This document shows positions 51,638 to 60,555 of a stretch of 64,000 bases of DNA, one piece after another. The translations under genes were made by a program, and so were the position numbers. Source of the DNA: Nitrospira sp. (GTDB lineage Bacteria > Nitrospirota > Nitrospiria > Nitrospirales > Nitrospiraceae). How positions within the stretch are numbered: position 1 is the stretch's first letter; each line of letters begins with the position of its first letter. Location of the stretch: contig JARFXP010000002.1 of assembly GCA_029194675.1 (NCBI GenBank), positions 186,001 to 250,000 on the forward strand. The letters run 5' to 3'. The notes beneath the pieces were generated by a model. That model made no database searches and was not told where the DNA came from. It saw nothing but the letters and a program-made list of their open reading frames with translations.

Positions 51638-52958
51638 AGTGCGAAATTTGCCAGGGATTCTAAAACTCTTCGGTCTTCTTCTTTCTAGGCCGTTACTTAC
51701 ACTACGTCTAGCTAAGCCTAGAAGGATTAGGAACGCCATTCGCTCATTTCTTTCGAACAGGGGTAACCGTGGTCAGCTTTATGATCGCTATGTTGAAATT
51801 TATGGCATGTCCGACAGCGGTATCCAGATACAGGAGCCAGTTGGTGGCGGCAGAGAGAAGAGGGGCAAGGGAACCGTTTTAATATTCCCCATTATCGACT
51901 GGGAGTATCGTTACCAGCGACCACAGCATTTGGCGACGAATCTAGCCAAACTAGGGCATAGAATTTTCTATTTGTCCACGAGCCCGCTCCTTGATGTGGG
52001 GAAGGATCCATATCGCATCACGAGACACCCTTGTGAAAACGTTTATGTTTGTCGACTCCGTGGAGCAGGTGCGGATATTGAGGATCTTCTCCGCGACAAA
52101 ATGGGTCCACATACAGTGGACGCATATGCCAATTCGCTTTCCCATTTCCTGAAAGATCTAGGTATAGAGTTTCCGGTCGTCGTGCTTCATCATCCGTATT
52201 GGCTCCCCCTGGTTAGGAGGATTCAGGGGGGAAGGATCGGATATGACTGTATGGATTTTCATCGAGGTTTCTTGGGGGAAACCGAAATGGACGAGTCCGA
52301 GCGAATATTGCTGAGAACGGCGGACTTTGTTGTTGCAAGCTCGAGTTATTTGCAACAGAAAATCGGTGCAATGCGCCGCAATGTTTCCCTGATCCGGAAC
52401 GGCTGCGAGTACGGCGCGTTTTCCGCTATAGGAGCGCAACCTAAAGCGCATATTCCCGTGGCAGGATATGTAGGAGCGGTAGAGGAGTGGTTTGACATGG
52501 ATCTTCTTGTGGGTATCGCGAGGAAACTGCCTGGCTGGAGATTCGTTATTATTGGCTCAACTCTAGGTTGCAACATCGATAGTGCAAGGCGCATGCGAAA
52601 CATCGAGTTTGTCGGGGAGGTGCCATATGAACGAGTGCCAGCGCAGCTCTCACGTTTTGACGTGTGCATGATTCCATTTAAGATTACTGAGTTGATAAAG
52701 GCGACTAATCCTGTGAAGGTGTATGAGTATTTGGCTGCTGGTCGCCCCGTTGTAGCTACGCCCATTCCGGAATTGATGGTTTTGGGGGACAAAGTCGCTA
52801 TTGCATCGACGACTGATGAATTTGCTACAAAGCTCCAAGAGGGTTTGCATGTGTGTTCGGAGATTACAGATAAGTGGCGCCATTGGGCTGCTACCCAAGA
52901 TTGGTCTGTAAGGGCACGAGAGTTTGAAAATGTTATGAAGGGTGAAATCGGAAGGTAA
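51630..52958 (+). CDS. Glycosyltransferase (GT-B), paralogue of a domain of the giant protein
   Basis: A 442-residue GT-B enzyme. PIIDWEYRYQRPQHLATNLAKLGHRIFYLS matches the VIDWHFRHQRPQQLAKAV segment of the giant protein, and DCMDFHRGF, NPVKVYEYLAAGRPVVATPIPEL match its later blocks. Residues 1-50 contain a hydrophobic segment (LKLFGLLLSRPLLTLRL). The ATG at 51630 overlaps the wecB stop; an in-frame start within wecB is unlikely. It should add one sugar of the O-chain. Confidence 0.85.
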   Translation: MPEVRNLPGILKLFGLLLSRPLLTLRLAKPRRIRNAIRSFLSNRGNRGQLYDRYVEIYGMSDSGIQIQEPVGGGREKRGKGTVLIFPIIDWEYRYQRPQHLATNLAKLGHRIFYLSTSPLLDVGKDPYRITRHPCENVYVCRLRGAGADIEDLLRDKMGPHTVDAYANSLSHFLKDLGIEFPVVVLHHPYWLPLVRRIQGGRIGYDCMDFHRGFLGETEMDESERILLRTADFVVASSSYLQQKIGAMRRNVSLIRNGCEYGAFSAIGAQPKAHIPVAGYVGAVEEWFDMDLLVGIARKLPGWRFVIIGSTLGCNIDSARRMRNIEFVGEVPYERVPAQLSRFDVCMIPFKITELIKATNPVKVYEYLAAGRPVVATPIPELMVLGDKVAIASTTDEFATKLQEGLHVCSEITDKWRHWAATQDWSVRAREFENVMKGEIGR

Positions 52959-54011
52959 ATGGAAAGGCAGGTTTCCCAAGAGGGTAGCGGGATGCCAACC
53001 CCACAGATTGCCACTCTTAGCGCCTCTTGCTCCGCTGGAGAACAAGTGCGTGGTCGAAAGTGTGTAACCGTCATCATTGTCAACTGGAATAGCGGGACGC
53101 TGCTTGCTAAGTGCATGGAGTTTATCAGAAAACAGACAATGCGGCCTGATCACATCGTCATAGTAGATAATGCCAGCATGGATGATTCTGTAGCGGCTCT
53201 AAAAACGTATGATAGGGTGACCGTACGTGTGTCGAATGTTAATCTGGGTTTTGCCGCAGGCAATAACCTCGCATTGGCTGAGTGCGACACGGAGTTCGTC
53301 GCATTGCTCAATCCTGACGCTTTTCCTAAGGAGGATTGGCTGGAACGTTTGGTGGCCAGCGCCGACACCCATTCACACATAGCCATGTTTGGATCCAGGC
53401 AGCTGTGCCAAGACAGGCCGGCTGTGTTGGATGGGATTGGGGACCTGTATCACTGGAGCGGGTTGGTGTTGCGTAACAGGCATAGCGTGCGGCAATGTGA
53501 AGCCGACTTAGTTTCTCGAGAAATATTCTCGCCCTGTGCGGCGGCGGGTTTGTATCGGCGGCAAGCATTGGTGGATGCTGGTGGGTTCGATGAGGATTAT
53601 TTTTGCTATGTGGAGGATGTGGATCTGGGATTTCGCTTACGCTTGGCGGGGCACAAGGCTATGTATGTGCCGGACGCGGTGGTTCATCATGTTGGATCGG
53701 CGACTACTGGCGGACAGCACAGTGATTTTTCCGTGTACCACGGCCACCGTAATCTGGTGTGGACTTTTGTGAAGGATATGCCAGGGATCTTATTCTGGCT
53801 GTTGCTGCCGCTGCATGTAGCGATGAATCTGGCAAGCATCCTCTGGTTTGCGATGAAGGGACGCGGCGGTGTGATCTTGCGGGCCAAGCGCGATGCGCTG
53901 CTGGGGTTGCCGAAGATGTGGCGCAAGCGGCGGGCGATCCAATCGACCCGCATCGCTACAGTGCGTGAGATTTGGCGGGTGATGGACAAGCATGTCCTTC
54001 CAGCAAGGTGA
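52959..54011 (+). CDS. Glycosyltransferase family 2 (rhamnosyltransferase-like)
   Basis: A 350-residue GT2 protein starting right after the previous stop. VTVIIVNWNSGTLLAKCMEF, HIVIVDNASMDDSVAAL, NLGFAAGNNLALAE, ALLNPDAFPKEDWLERL and GFDEDYFCYVEDVDLGFRLRLAG are the marks of the WbbL/RfbF-like rhamnosyltransferase group. A hydrophobic segment near residue 290 (GILFWLLLPLHVAMNLASILWF) suggests membrane contact. dTDP-rhamnose as donor is possible because rmlBDA is close, but is not proven. Confidence 0.88.
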   Translation: MERQVSQEGSGMPTPQIATLSASCSAGEQVRGRKCVTVIIVNWNSGTLLAKCMEFIRKQTMRPDHIVIVDNASMDDSVAALKTYDRVTVRVSNVNLGFAAGNNLALAECDTEFVALLNPDAFPKEDWLERLVASADTHSHIAMFGSRQLCQDRPAVLDGIGDLYHWSGLVLRNRHSVRQCEADLVSREIFSPCAAAGLYRRQALVDAGGFDEDYFCYVEDVDLGFRLRLAGHKAMYVPDAVVHHVGSATTGGQHSDFSVYHGHRNLVWTFVKDMPGILFWLLLPLHVAMNLASILWFAMKGRGGVILRAKRDALLGLPKMWRKRRAIQSTRIATVREIWRVMDKHVLPAR

Positions 54012-54112
54012 GGCTATCCCGGATTAGTGCTGCTCTCGAAAATGGTATTTTAGAAGAGCAGGATTCCTCCGAGCGCCCCCTGTCTTGTGCAGTTTGTGCG
54101 GCAATCTACTGA

Positions 54113-54142
54113 TTGACTTGTGCGGTAGGCCTGGCCTAAGTT
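54113..54142 (+). promoter_or_regulatory. Weak sigma-70-like promoter candidate before the GT2 gene
   Basis: TTGACT at 54113-54118 and TAAGTT at 54137-54142 are 18 bases apart. The -35 is good, the -10 poor. It lies in a 175-base gap that interrupts otherwise close gene spacing, so a separate promoter here is plausible but unproven. Confidence 0.25.
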
Positions 54143-54160
54143 TAAAGCTCAGCCAAAGCC

Positions 54161-54176
54161 TAGCGAAATTTCGCTA
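54161..54176 (+). promoter_or_regulatory. Perfect 16-bp palindrome covering the upstream edge of a ribosome site
   Basis: TAGCGAAATTTCGCTA is its own reverse complement. It ends where AAGGA (54176-54180), the ribosome site of the gene starting at 54187, begins. It could be an operator or an RNA hairpin affecting translation start. A second inverted repeat, TAGGCC-T-GGCCTA, lies at 54126-54138. Confidence 0.5.
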
Positions 54177-54186
54177 AGGAATACAA

Positions 54187-55161
54187 ATGCTGAGCACGAC
54201 GAGCTCCGACCAACAATTCGCCTCAGTACCACGTTGCTCAGGCAATCTTGAGGCATGTTCGACCTCCGATGCAGTATCGCTGATTATCGTGAATTATAAC
54301 GCAGGCGATCTTCTTGAGGTCTGCGTCTCGTCCGCCGCACATCAGGTGGACGAAGTGATCGTGGTCGACAACGCTTCCACCGATGGAAGCCTGGAAAAAG
54401 TTGAGGCCGTATTTCCATGTGATGGGAAGTTGAAGGTTGTTCGTAATCGAGAGAATCTTGGGTTTGCAGCAGGCTGCAATATCGGAGTCGATCATTCCGC
54501 GGGTAGTTGTCTGTTATTTCTTAATCCTGATTGTGTCCTGCAGCCGGATTCTGTAAAGCGTCTGTCCCAGAGGCTGAAGGATTACCCTGAAGTTGGAATG
54601 GTGGGTGGTTTGTTGGTGAATCCCGATGGGACAGAACAAGCGGGAGGGCGGCGGGCTGTTCCAACGCCATGGCGGTCTTTTGTGCGGGCATTTGGTTTGT
54701 CCCGATTTTCAGATCGATGGCCGCGCCTGTTTTTTGATTTTCACTTACACAAGCAGCCGTTGCCGTCTCACCCCATCGAGGTCGAGGCAATTTCAGGTGC
54801 GTGCATGCTGGTCCGCCGTGCTGCGATGCAAGCCGTCGGGCATTGGGACGAAGGCTATTTTTTGCATTGTGAGGATCTGGATTTTTCCATGACCTTGCGA
54901 GGCAAGGGCTGGAAAATCATGTTTGCGCCCGATGCCAGGATCGTTCATGCCAAAGGAGGCTGCAGCCACTCTCGTCCAATATTCGTCGAATGGCATAAGC
55001 ACCGTGGGATGATGCGATTTTATCGAAAGTTTTTCCAGCATCAGTACCCAGGCCCCGTGATGTGGCTGGTGGGACTTGGTATCTGGCTGCGATTCGGCTT
55101 GGTCGTCTCCTACCTTTCTGCGTTGCTGATTCTTCGTCGGCTCGGGATTCAGCGTGGATGA
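54187..55161 (+). CDS. Glycosyltransferase family 2 (rhamnosyltransferase-like)
   Basis: A 324-residue GT2 protein: VSLIIVNYNAGDLLEVCVSSA, EVIVVDNASTDGSLEKVEA, LGFAAGCNIGVDHSAGSC, FLNPDCVLQPDSVKRL and GYFLHCEDLDFSMTLRGKGW. Residues 1-25 before the first strand are an unstructured extension. The C-terminus is hydrophobic (VMWLVGLGIWLRFGLVVSYLSALLIL), so it may be membrane-associated. It overlaps the epimerase start by eight bases. Confidence 0.88.
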   Translation: MLSTTSSDQQFASVPRCSGNLEACSTSDAVSLIIVNYNAGDLLEVCVSSAAHQVDEVIVVDNASTDGSLEKVEAVFPCDGKLKVVRNRENLGFAAGCNIGVDHSAGSCLLFLNPDCVLQPDSVKRLSQRLKDYPEVGMVGGLLVNPDGTEQAGGRRAVPTPWRSFVRAFGLSRFSDRWPRLFFDFHLHKQPLPSHPIEVEAISGACMLVRRAAMQAVGHWDEGYFLHCEDLDFSMTLRGKGWKIMFAPDARIVHAKGGCSHSRPIFVEWHKHRGMMRFYRKFFQHQYPGPVMWLVGLGIWLRFGLVVSYLSALLILRRLGIQRG

Positions 55162-56032
55162 ATGGGTGCATACCGGCTTGCTCGGGGCAAACAGTCTGGT
55201 CGGCAACTGCGTGATCCCGCGACTGAGTAAAGATGGACGGCACACGGTTGCATTTTCCAGGCACCCACCTGATCGCAGAGCTGAAGCGGGAGTGACGTGG
55301 CTGCGGCTTTCCGCGCCTCTGCTGTCTTGCCCCGAAGTTTCCTCGATCAAACATTGGTTGTGCGTGGCTCCTATCTGGGTCTTGCCTCAGTATTTTGGAA
55401 TGATCGGAGCCTTTGGTGCACGCCGAGTGGTGGTGCTGTCTTCCACCAGTCTTTTTGTCAAGGGTGATTCGTCGGATCACGGTGAGCAGGATAGTGCATG
55501 CCGTTTGGCCGATGGAGAGCGGGCCCTCCGTGCCTGGGCAGAGGCACAGGGGGTTGAGTGGGTTATCTTGCGTCCCACCTTGATCTATGGATGCGGACGA
55601 GATAAGAATCTCTCCGAAATTGTCCGCTTTGTACGGCGATGGGGCTTTTTCCCCCTGATGGGACAGGCAGAGGGCCTGCGTCAGCCTGTGCATGCGGAGG
55701 ATGTTGCAACAGCATGTGTGTCGGCACTGACTATGCCGGCTGCAGCAAACCGGACATACAACCTCTCAGGCGGGGAGACGTTGCCTTACCGGGAGATGGT
55801 GTGCCGCGTCTTTGCCTCGGTCGGCAAGTTGCCACGTCTGGTGACAATACAACGGTGGTTGTTCCGGTTAGGAGTGACAGCATTGCATCTGTTGCCACGG
55901 TACCGGCACTGGACCGTGGAGATGGCCGAACGCATGAACCGCGACCTGGTGTTTGACCATACCGATGCAGCACGGGACCTTGGCTTTTCACCAAGGCCCT
56001 TTCGGCTTTCGCCTGAGGACTTGCCGACATGA
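55154..56032 (+). CDS. NAD-dependent epimerase/dehydratase family protein
   Basis: A 292-residue SDR-fold protein from a GTG start. TGLLGANSLVGNCVIPRL is the nucleotide-binding loop, although the glycine pattern is unusual, VVVLSSTSLFVKGD holds the serine region and WVILRPTLIYGCGRDKNLSEI and RQPVHAEDVATACVSAL follow. No clear YxxxK is visible in the expected place, so it may be a binding or reductase variant rather than a classical epimerase. It closes the glycosyltransferase block. Confidence 0.72.
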   Translation: MDEWVHTGLLGANSLVGNCVIPRLSKDGRHTVAFSRHPPDRRAEAGVTWLRLSAPLLSCPEVSSIKHWLCVAPIWVLPQYFGMIGAFGARRVVVLSSTSLFVKGDSSDHGEQDSACRLADGERALRAWAEAQGVEWVILRPTLIYGCGRDKNLSEIVRFVRRWGFFPLMGQAEGLRQPVHAEDVATACVSALTMPAAANRTYNLSGGETLPYREMVCRVFASVGKLPRLVTIQRWLFRLGVTALHLLPRYRHWTVEMAERMNRDLVFDHTDAARDLGFSPRPFRLSPEDLPT

Positions 56033-56193
56033 ATATTCCGCTTGTGGTTGTGATGGAAATGGTTTCAAGGTTTGAGACCAACGTCTACGGACGACTCTTG
56101 TACCACTGTTGATCGGTGGGGCATGTTTTTGTCTTGCAAAGGCATACCCGTCGGGTATCATAGGTTTCGCCGGAGTTAGTCTAGGTCAACCCC

Positions 56194-56754
56194 TTGGTAT
56201 CGGCGAACAAACCAGCAAAACGAAGTTCTGTAAGCAGGAGGCTATCCCTCACAGTCCTGAAAGGGATCCGCCTGTTTGCTACTGATGTGGACGGCGTCCT
56301 GACCGATGCCGGCATGTATTATTCCGAGTCGGGCGATGAATGGAAAAAGTTCAATACCCGCGACGGGATGGGTATCAAACTGCTCCAGAAGGCCGGCCTC
56401 ATCACGGCGATCGTGACGCAGGAACGAACCAGGTTGGTCGCTCGCCGGGCGGAGAAACTCGCGATCCCAGAGCTTCATCAAGGGGTATTCGACAAGTTAT
56501 CGGTGATCAGAGACATGGCCATACGGCATGGGATCTCACTAAATGAAGTTGCCTATGTCGGCGACGACATCAACGATATGGAGGCCTTGCAGGCAGTAGG
56601 ATTCTCAGCGGCTCCGGCGGATAGTTTTCCGCAAGTGTTGAAGATCGTCAACTATGTATGCCGGCAAAAGGGTGGCGAAGGGGCTGTCAGAGAGCTCGCC
56701 GAAATAATACTGTTGTCTCGCAACGAGGCAAAGATCATCAAACAGCGACGTTGA
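56194..56754 (+). CDS. kdsC: KdsC-type HAD phosphatase (3-deoxy-D-manno-octulosonate 8-phosphate phosphatase)
   Basis: A 186-residue protein from a TTG start. LFATDVDGVLTDAGMYYSESGDEWKKFNTRDGMGIKLLQKAG is the KdsC signature with the nucleophile aspartate, followed by VTQERTRLVARRAEKL, GVFDKLSVI, VGDDINDMEALQAVGFSAAP. It dephosphorylates Kdo-8-phosphate in Kdo synthesis. The first 24 residues are a non-conserved extension, so the true start may be later. kdsA, kdsB and kdsD are not in the window. Confidence 0.88.
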   Translation: MVSANKPAKRSSVSRRLSLTVLKGIRLFATDVDGVLTDAGMYYSESGDEWKKFNTRDGMGIKLLQKAGLITAIVTQERTRLVARRAEKLAIPELHQGVFDKLSVIRDMAIRHGISLNEVAYVGDDINDMEALQAVGFSAAPADSFPQVLKIVNYVCRQKGGEGAVRELAEIILLSRNEAKIIKQRR

Positions 56755-56763
56755 GGAGAAGTG

Positions 56764-58215
56764 ATGGCGCGCAAATCCATACTGTATCCGGTGATCATGG
56801 CGGGAGGGAGCGGGACCAGGTTTTGGCCGTTGAGCCGCCATCTGTTCCCGAAGCAACTCTTGCGGATCAGCGGGGAGTACACGCTCATTCAACAGACCAT
56901 GCGGCGGGTCATAGGCTGTGCGCCGGCCGCCAACGTACTGATCTCGACAAATGCGGCGCAAGCCGACCTCATCCGTGCGCAATTGGCAGACTGGAAAGAG
57001 GACCTCACGAATGGATTCCTTCTCGAGCCGGAAGGGCGTAACACGGCGCCCGCCATTGCATTGGCGGCGCTCGAGGTGCTGACACGTGATCCTGACGGCT
57101 TCATGTTGGTGGTTCCCGCCGATCATGTGGTGACAGGGCAACGCGACTTTGAGACTGCGGTACGATTGGCTTCGCAATTGGCTGCGGAGGGCTACTTGGT
57201 CACGTTCGGGATTAAGCCGACCAGACCGGAGACTGGTTATGGTTATATCAGATCGAAGGGTAACGCGCTCCTGGGTAAACAGGGAAAGTTGCGAGGGTAT
57301 CTCGTTCAACAATTCGTGGAGAAGCCCAACGCCGCGAAGGCGACCCGGTATGTGAGGGGAGGCGGCTATTTTTGGAACAGCGGCATGTTTGTCTGGCGTG
57401 CCGCAACGATCTTGGAGGAAATCGGCCTTCACCAGCCGGCGATCATGGCTGCAATGGAACGGATCAGGCAGCTTAGAATCGACGGTGCGCCAAAGCAGTC
57501 GATCGACGATATCTATCGCCGGATCGTGTCGGTCTCTATCGATACCGGTGTGATGGAACGGTCGTCGAAGACCGCCGTGGTGCCGGTGACGTTTCAGTGG
57601 TCTGATGTCGGGAGTTGGGGCAGCTTGGATGAAGTGGCGGAGAAAGATAGAGCCGGCAATGTGGTCACCGGACGGGTGATCGACCTGGAGAGCGAACACT
57701 CGATTGTCTATGCGGATCGGCGTGTCATCGCGACGATCGGGCTACAAAATATGGTGGTGGTGGACACTCCGGATGCAACGCTGGTGTGTCCGAAATCTCG
57801 AGCGCAGGATGTGAAAAAGATCGTTGACATCCTGAAACAGCAGCAGGCGCCCGAACATTTGGAACACCTGACAGTTCAGCGGCCTTGGGGGTCGTACACC
57901 GTGTTGGAAGAGGGGCCGGGATTCAAAGTGAAACGTGTCACGGTGAACCCGGGCGGTCGACTCTCCCTCCAGATGCATCATCAGCGTAGCGAACATTGGG
58001 TGGTGATCAGCGGCACCGCACGGGTCACGAGAGATCAGGAAGTCTTCGATTTGCACGTCGGCGAAAGTACGGCCGTTCCGGTGAAAACCAAGCATCGATT
58101 GGAGAACCCTGGACAGGAGACGGTGCATATTATCGAGGTACAGAACGGGCCCTATCTTGGTGAAGATGATATTGTGCGGTTCAAGGACGATTACGGCCGG
58201 ATAGCCGATGGTTGA
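56764..58215 (+). CDS. manC: Mannose-1-phosphate guanylyltransferase / mannose-6-phosphate isomerase
   Basis: A 483-residue bifunctional enzyme making GDP-mannose. The guanylyltransferase half has YPVIMAGGSGTRFWPLSRHLFPKQLL, VLISTNAAQ, LLEPEGRNTAPAIALAAL, DHVV and FVEKPNAAKATRYVRGGGYFWNSGMF. The C-terminal cupin isomerase half has RPWGSYTVLEEGPGFKVKRVTVNPGGRLSLQMHHQRSEHWVV. AGGAG precedes the ATG at 56764; a GTG one codon earlier is also in frame. It follows kdsC by nine bases and precedes a phosphomannomutase. Confidence 0.95.
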   Translation: MARKSILYPVIMAGGSGTRFWPLSRHLFPKQLLRISGEYTLIQQTMRRVIGCAPAANVLISTNAAQADLIRAQLADWKEDLTNGFLLEPEGRNTAPAIALAALEVLTRDPDGFMLVVPADHVVTGQRDFETAVRLASQLAAEGYLVTFGIKPTRPETGYGYIRSKGNALLGKQGKLRGYLVQQFVEKPNAAKATRYVRGGGYFWNSGMFVWRAATILEEIGLHQPAIMAAMERIRQLRIDGAPKQSIDDIYRRIVSVSIDTGVMERSSKTAVVPVTFQWSDVGSWGSLDEVAEKDRAGNVVTGRVIDLESEHSIVYADRRVIATIGLQNMVVVDTPDATLVCPKSRAQDVKKIVDILKQQQAPEHLEHLTVQRPWGSYTVLEEGPGFKVKRVTVNPGGRLSLQMHHQRSEHWVVISGTARVTRDQEVFDLHVGESTAVPVKTKHRLENPGQETVHIIEVQNGPYLGEDDIVRFKDDYGRIADG

Positions 58216-58291
58216 TCCAGGGTGAAGCGGGCGAGGTTTGGCAGAGTGTCTCGTCGGGTCCGTGAGGGCTCGGCTCGCTGAAGGAGGGTCT

Positions 58292-59692
58292 GTGGGGTTG
58301 TTTCGAGAATATGATCTCAGAGGAATTGTCGGTACCGAATTGACCGAGGATCTGGCAGAACGTTTGGGTCGAGCCTATTCCACGTATGTGAGTGTGCGTG
58401 GAGTGACCACGATCAGCGTGGGGCGGGATGGTCGGCTGAGCTCCCCGGCCCTCCACAAGGCGCTTCTGAAGGGGTTGCTCGCCGGTGGGCTCGATGTCAT
58501 CGACATCGGAATTTGTCCCTCCCCGTTGGTGTACTTCTCATTGTTCACCCTGCCGGTCGGCGGCGGCATCATGATTACCGGGAGCCACAACGCGGCAGAA
58601 TATAACGGGTTCAAGATCTGTGTCGGAAGAACCGCCATCCATGGAGAAGAAATTCAGGAACTTCGAAGAGTGATGGAAAAAGGTGCATTCGTGTCGGGGA
58701 AGGGGCGTCTCTCCGAGCATCCGATCATTCCTGACTATATGGCTTACATTCACCAACACTTCTCTCATGTCCAAGCGAACCGGCTGCATGTCGTGATCGA
58801 TAGCGGGAACGGGGCGGCCTCCCTTGTCGCCAAAGAAGCACTTGAGTTGCTGGGATGTAAGGTAACAGGGCTCTATTGCGATCTGGACGGACGCTTTCCC
58901 AATCACCATCCTGACCCCACGGTCCTCGATAACCTCTCCGACCTCATGCAGGCGGTGAAGGAGCATGGGGCCGATGTGGGAATCGGGTATGATGGGGATG
59001 CGGACCGAATTGGGGCTGTCGACGAGCAGGGCAATGTTCTGTGGGGGGACCGCCTCCTGGTTCTCTACGCGAGAGATATCCTGACTGTGAAACCGGGCAG
59101 CACCATCATCTCGGAAGTCAAGGCATCGCAGAGTCTCTACGATGACATTGTCAAGCGCGGCGGACGCGCCATCATGTGGAAGACCGGCCATTCGCTGATG
59201 AAGGCGAAAATGAAAGAAGAGGCGGCGGTATTGGCCGGTGAAATGTCCGGGCACATGTTTTTTGCCGATCGGTATTTCGGGTATGACGATGCAGTCTATG
59301 CGTCGTGCCGGCTCATAGAAATTTTGGCGAAAGCCGGACAGCCGCTTTCCGCCTTAGTGTCGGATCTGCCTCGGTCGGTCGTCACACCAGAGATACGAGT
59401 GGATCTTCCTGATACCGTCAAGTTCGATGTCGTTGAGCAGATTCGCCAGAGATTCACCGAGTATTTGAAGACCAGGCAAGGCCTCGGGCCGAAGAAACTG
59501 GCGCTCAAAAACCTGATCACGATCGACGGCGTCCGTGCGATATTCGACGACGGGTGGGGGCTGATCAGGGCTTCCAATACCCAACCAGCCTTAGTACTGA
59601 GATTTGAAGCCACCTCTTCCGCACAACTCAACATCATTCAGGCGCTCATAGAAAATGAACTCGCGATGGCGAAACGAGCGCTCGGGTGCTAG
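58292..59692 (+). CDS. manB: Phosphomannomutase/phosphoglucomutase
   Basis: A 466-residue alpha-phosphohexomutase, AlgC/ManB group. FREYDLRGIVGTELTED opens the protein, GIMITGSHNAAEYNGFKI carries the active-site serine, GIGYDGDADRIGAVDEQG binds the metal, GEMSGHMFFADRYFGYDDAVYASCRL binds sugar, and RASNTQPALVLRFEA binds phosphate. It interconverts mannose-6-P and mannose-1-P for ManC. The GTG at 58292 has GGAGG five bases upstream; the frame is open back to 58238. Confidence 0.93.
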   Translation: MGLFREYDLRGIVGTELTEDLAERLGRAYSTYVSVRGVTTISVGRDGRLSSPALHKALLKGLLAGGLDVIDIGICPSPLVYFSLFTLPVGGGIMITGSHNAAEYNGFKICVGRTAIHGEEIQELRRVMEKGAFVSGKGRLSEHPIIPDYMAYIHQHFSHVQANRLHVVIDSGNGAASLVAKEALELLGCKVTGLYCDLDGRFPNHHPDPTVLDNLSDLMQAVKEHGADVGIGYDGDADRIGAVDEQGNVLWGDRLLVLYARDILTVKPGSTIISEVKASQSLYDDIVKRGGRAIMWKTGHSLMKAKMKEEAAVLAGEMSGHMFFADRYFGYDDAVYASCRLIEILAKAGQPLSALVSDLPRSVVTPEIRVDLPDTVKFDVVEQIRQRFTEYLKTRQGLGPKKLALKNLITIDGVRAIFDDGWGLIRASNTQPALVLRFEATSSAQLNIIQALIENELAMAKRALGC

Positions 59693-60507
59693 GATTGTCA
59701 CCTTTCCGGCTTGCCCACATTCGTGTTCCTATCAGCATCTGCCATCCTGCCGTCGTTTCAGCTCTGGTACTCCTTGTCGGTTCAATTGATGCAGAAGCGT
59801 TGGGCGAAACGACAAGGCCGTTCCAGATCGGAGAACGACTGACGTACGAGGTCTCTTGGCTCAATTTGGCGGCTGTGATCGCCGTGATGGAGGTGGCTCC
59901 GACGGAAGGCACGAGGGGTGAAGCAGGTGCCAGGTTGGTTGGGACGGCGCAATCAACACCGACCATTACCAAGTTCTTCCCAGTAGATAACCGCGTTGAA
60001 TCTGAACTGGATCTCAAGACGCTCGCTCCCGACCATATGACGTTCCGTCGGCGCGAAGGCAAAAAGAAGGAAGACATCGAGTACCTGTTCCATCAAAAGG
60101 AGGGCATGGTCACGACCGTCGGAGAAGGAACGGCGGAGTCGCTCGCCATTCCAGCCGGGACCCAGGATATCATTTCATGCTTGTACTATGCGCGTACGCG
60201 GTTGTCGCCGAATCCAGGCGCCTCGTTGAAAATGAACGTGTATCATGACAAGAAAAATCGTCCGGTCGAGGTTCGTGTTGAGGCTGTCGAGACCATTGAA
60301 GGAGCCTGGGGAAAGACGGAGACCCTGCGGGTGCTTGTGGTTATGCCGTTCCATGGGCTGTTTATGAATCAGGGCAACATCCGTGTTTGGGTCACGAATG
60401 ATGAACGGAGGACTCCTGTTCGAATGAAAGCGAAGGTCGTGCTTGGATCGATCGTGGCCAATCTGATCGATGGCCTCGAGAATCGGGACACAATGCAAGG
60501 GTCCTGA
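59686..60507 (+). CDS. DUF3108 domain protein, exported
   Basis: A 273-residue protein from a GTG start. Residues 20-38 form a hydrophobic signal-like stretch (AVVSALVLLVGSIDAEALG). The mature part has RPFQIGERLTYEVSWLNLAAVIAVMEV, the DUF3108 start, and RVWVTNDERRTPVRMKAKVVLGSIVANLI, its end. The family is periplasmic or outer-membrane associated and of uncertain function. It overlaps manB by seven bases. Confidence 0.82.
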   Translation: MLGLSPFRLAHIRVPISICHPAVVSALVLLVGSIDAEALGETTRPFQIGERLTYEVSWLNLAAVIAVMEVAPTEGTRGEAGARLVGTAQSTPTITKFFPVDNRVESELDLKTLAPDHMTFRRREGKKKEDIEYLFHQKEGMVTTVGEGTAESLAIPAGTQDIISCLYYARTRLSPNPGASLKMNVYHDKKNRPVEVRVEAVETIEGAWGKTETLRVLVVMPFHGLFMNQGNIRVWVTNDERRTPVRMKAKVVLGSIVANLIDGLENRDTMQGS

Positions 60508-60555
60508 CATAGGTTGTTGTTCGCACAGGTCAAACCCGCTATACTGGGCGCTAGC

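Noticed and set aside
56031..56114. 27-codon frame starting MNIPLVVV after the epimerase gene
   Set aside because: Overlaps the previous stop but is too short and lacks similarity; possibly a fragment of a lost gene, not supportable.
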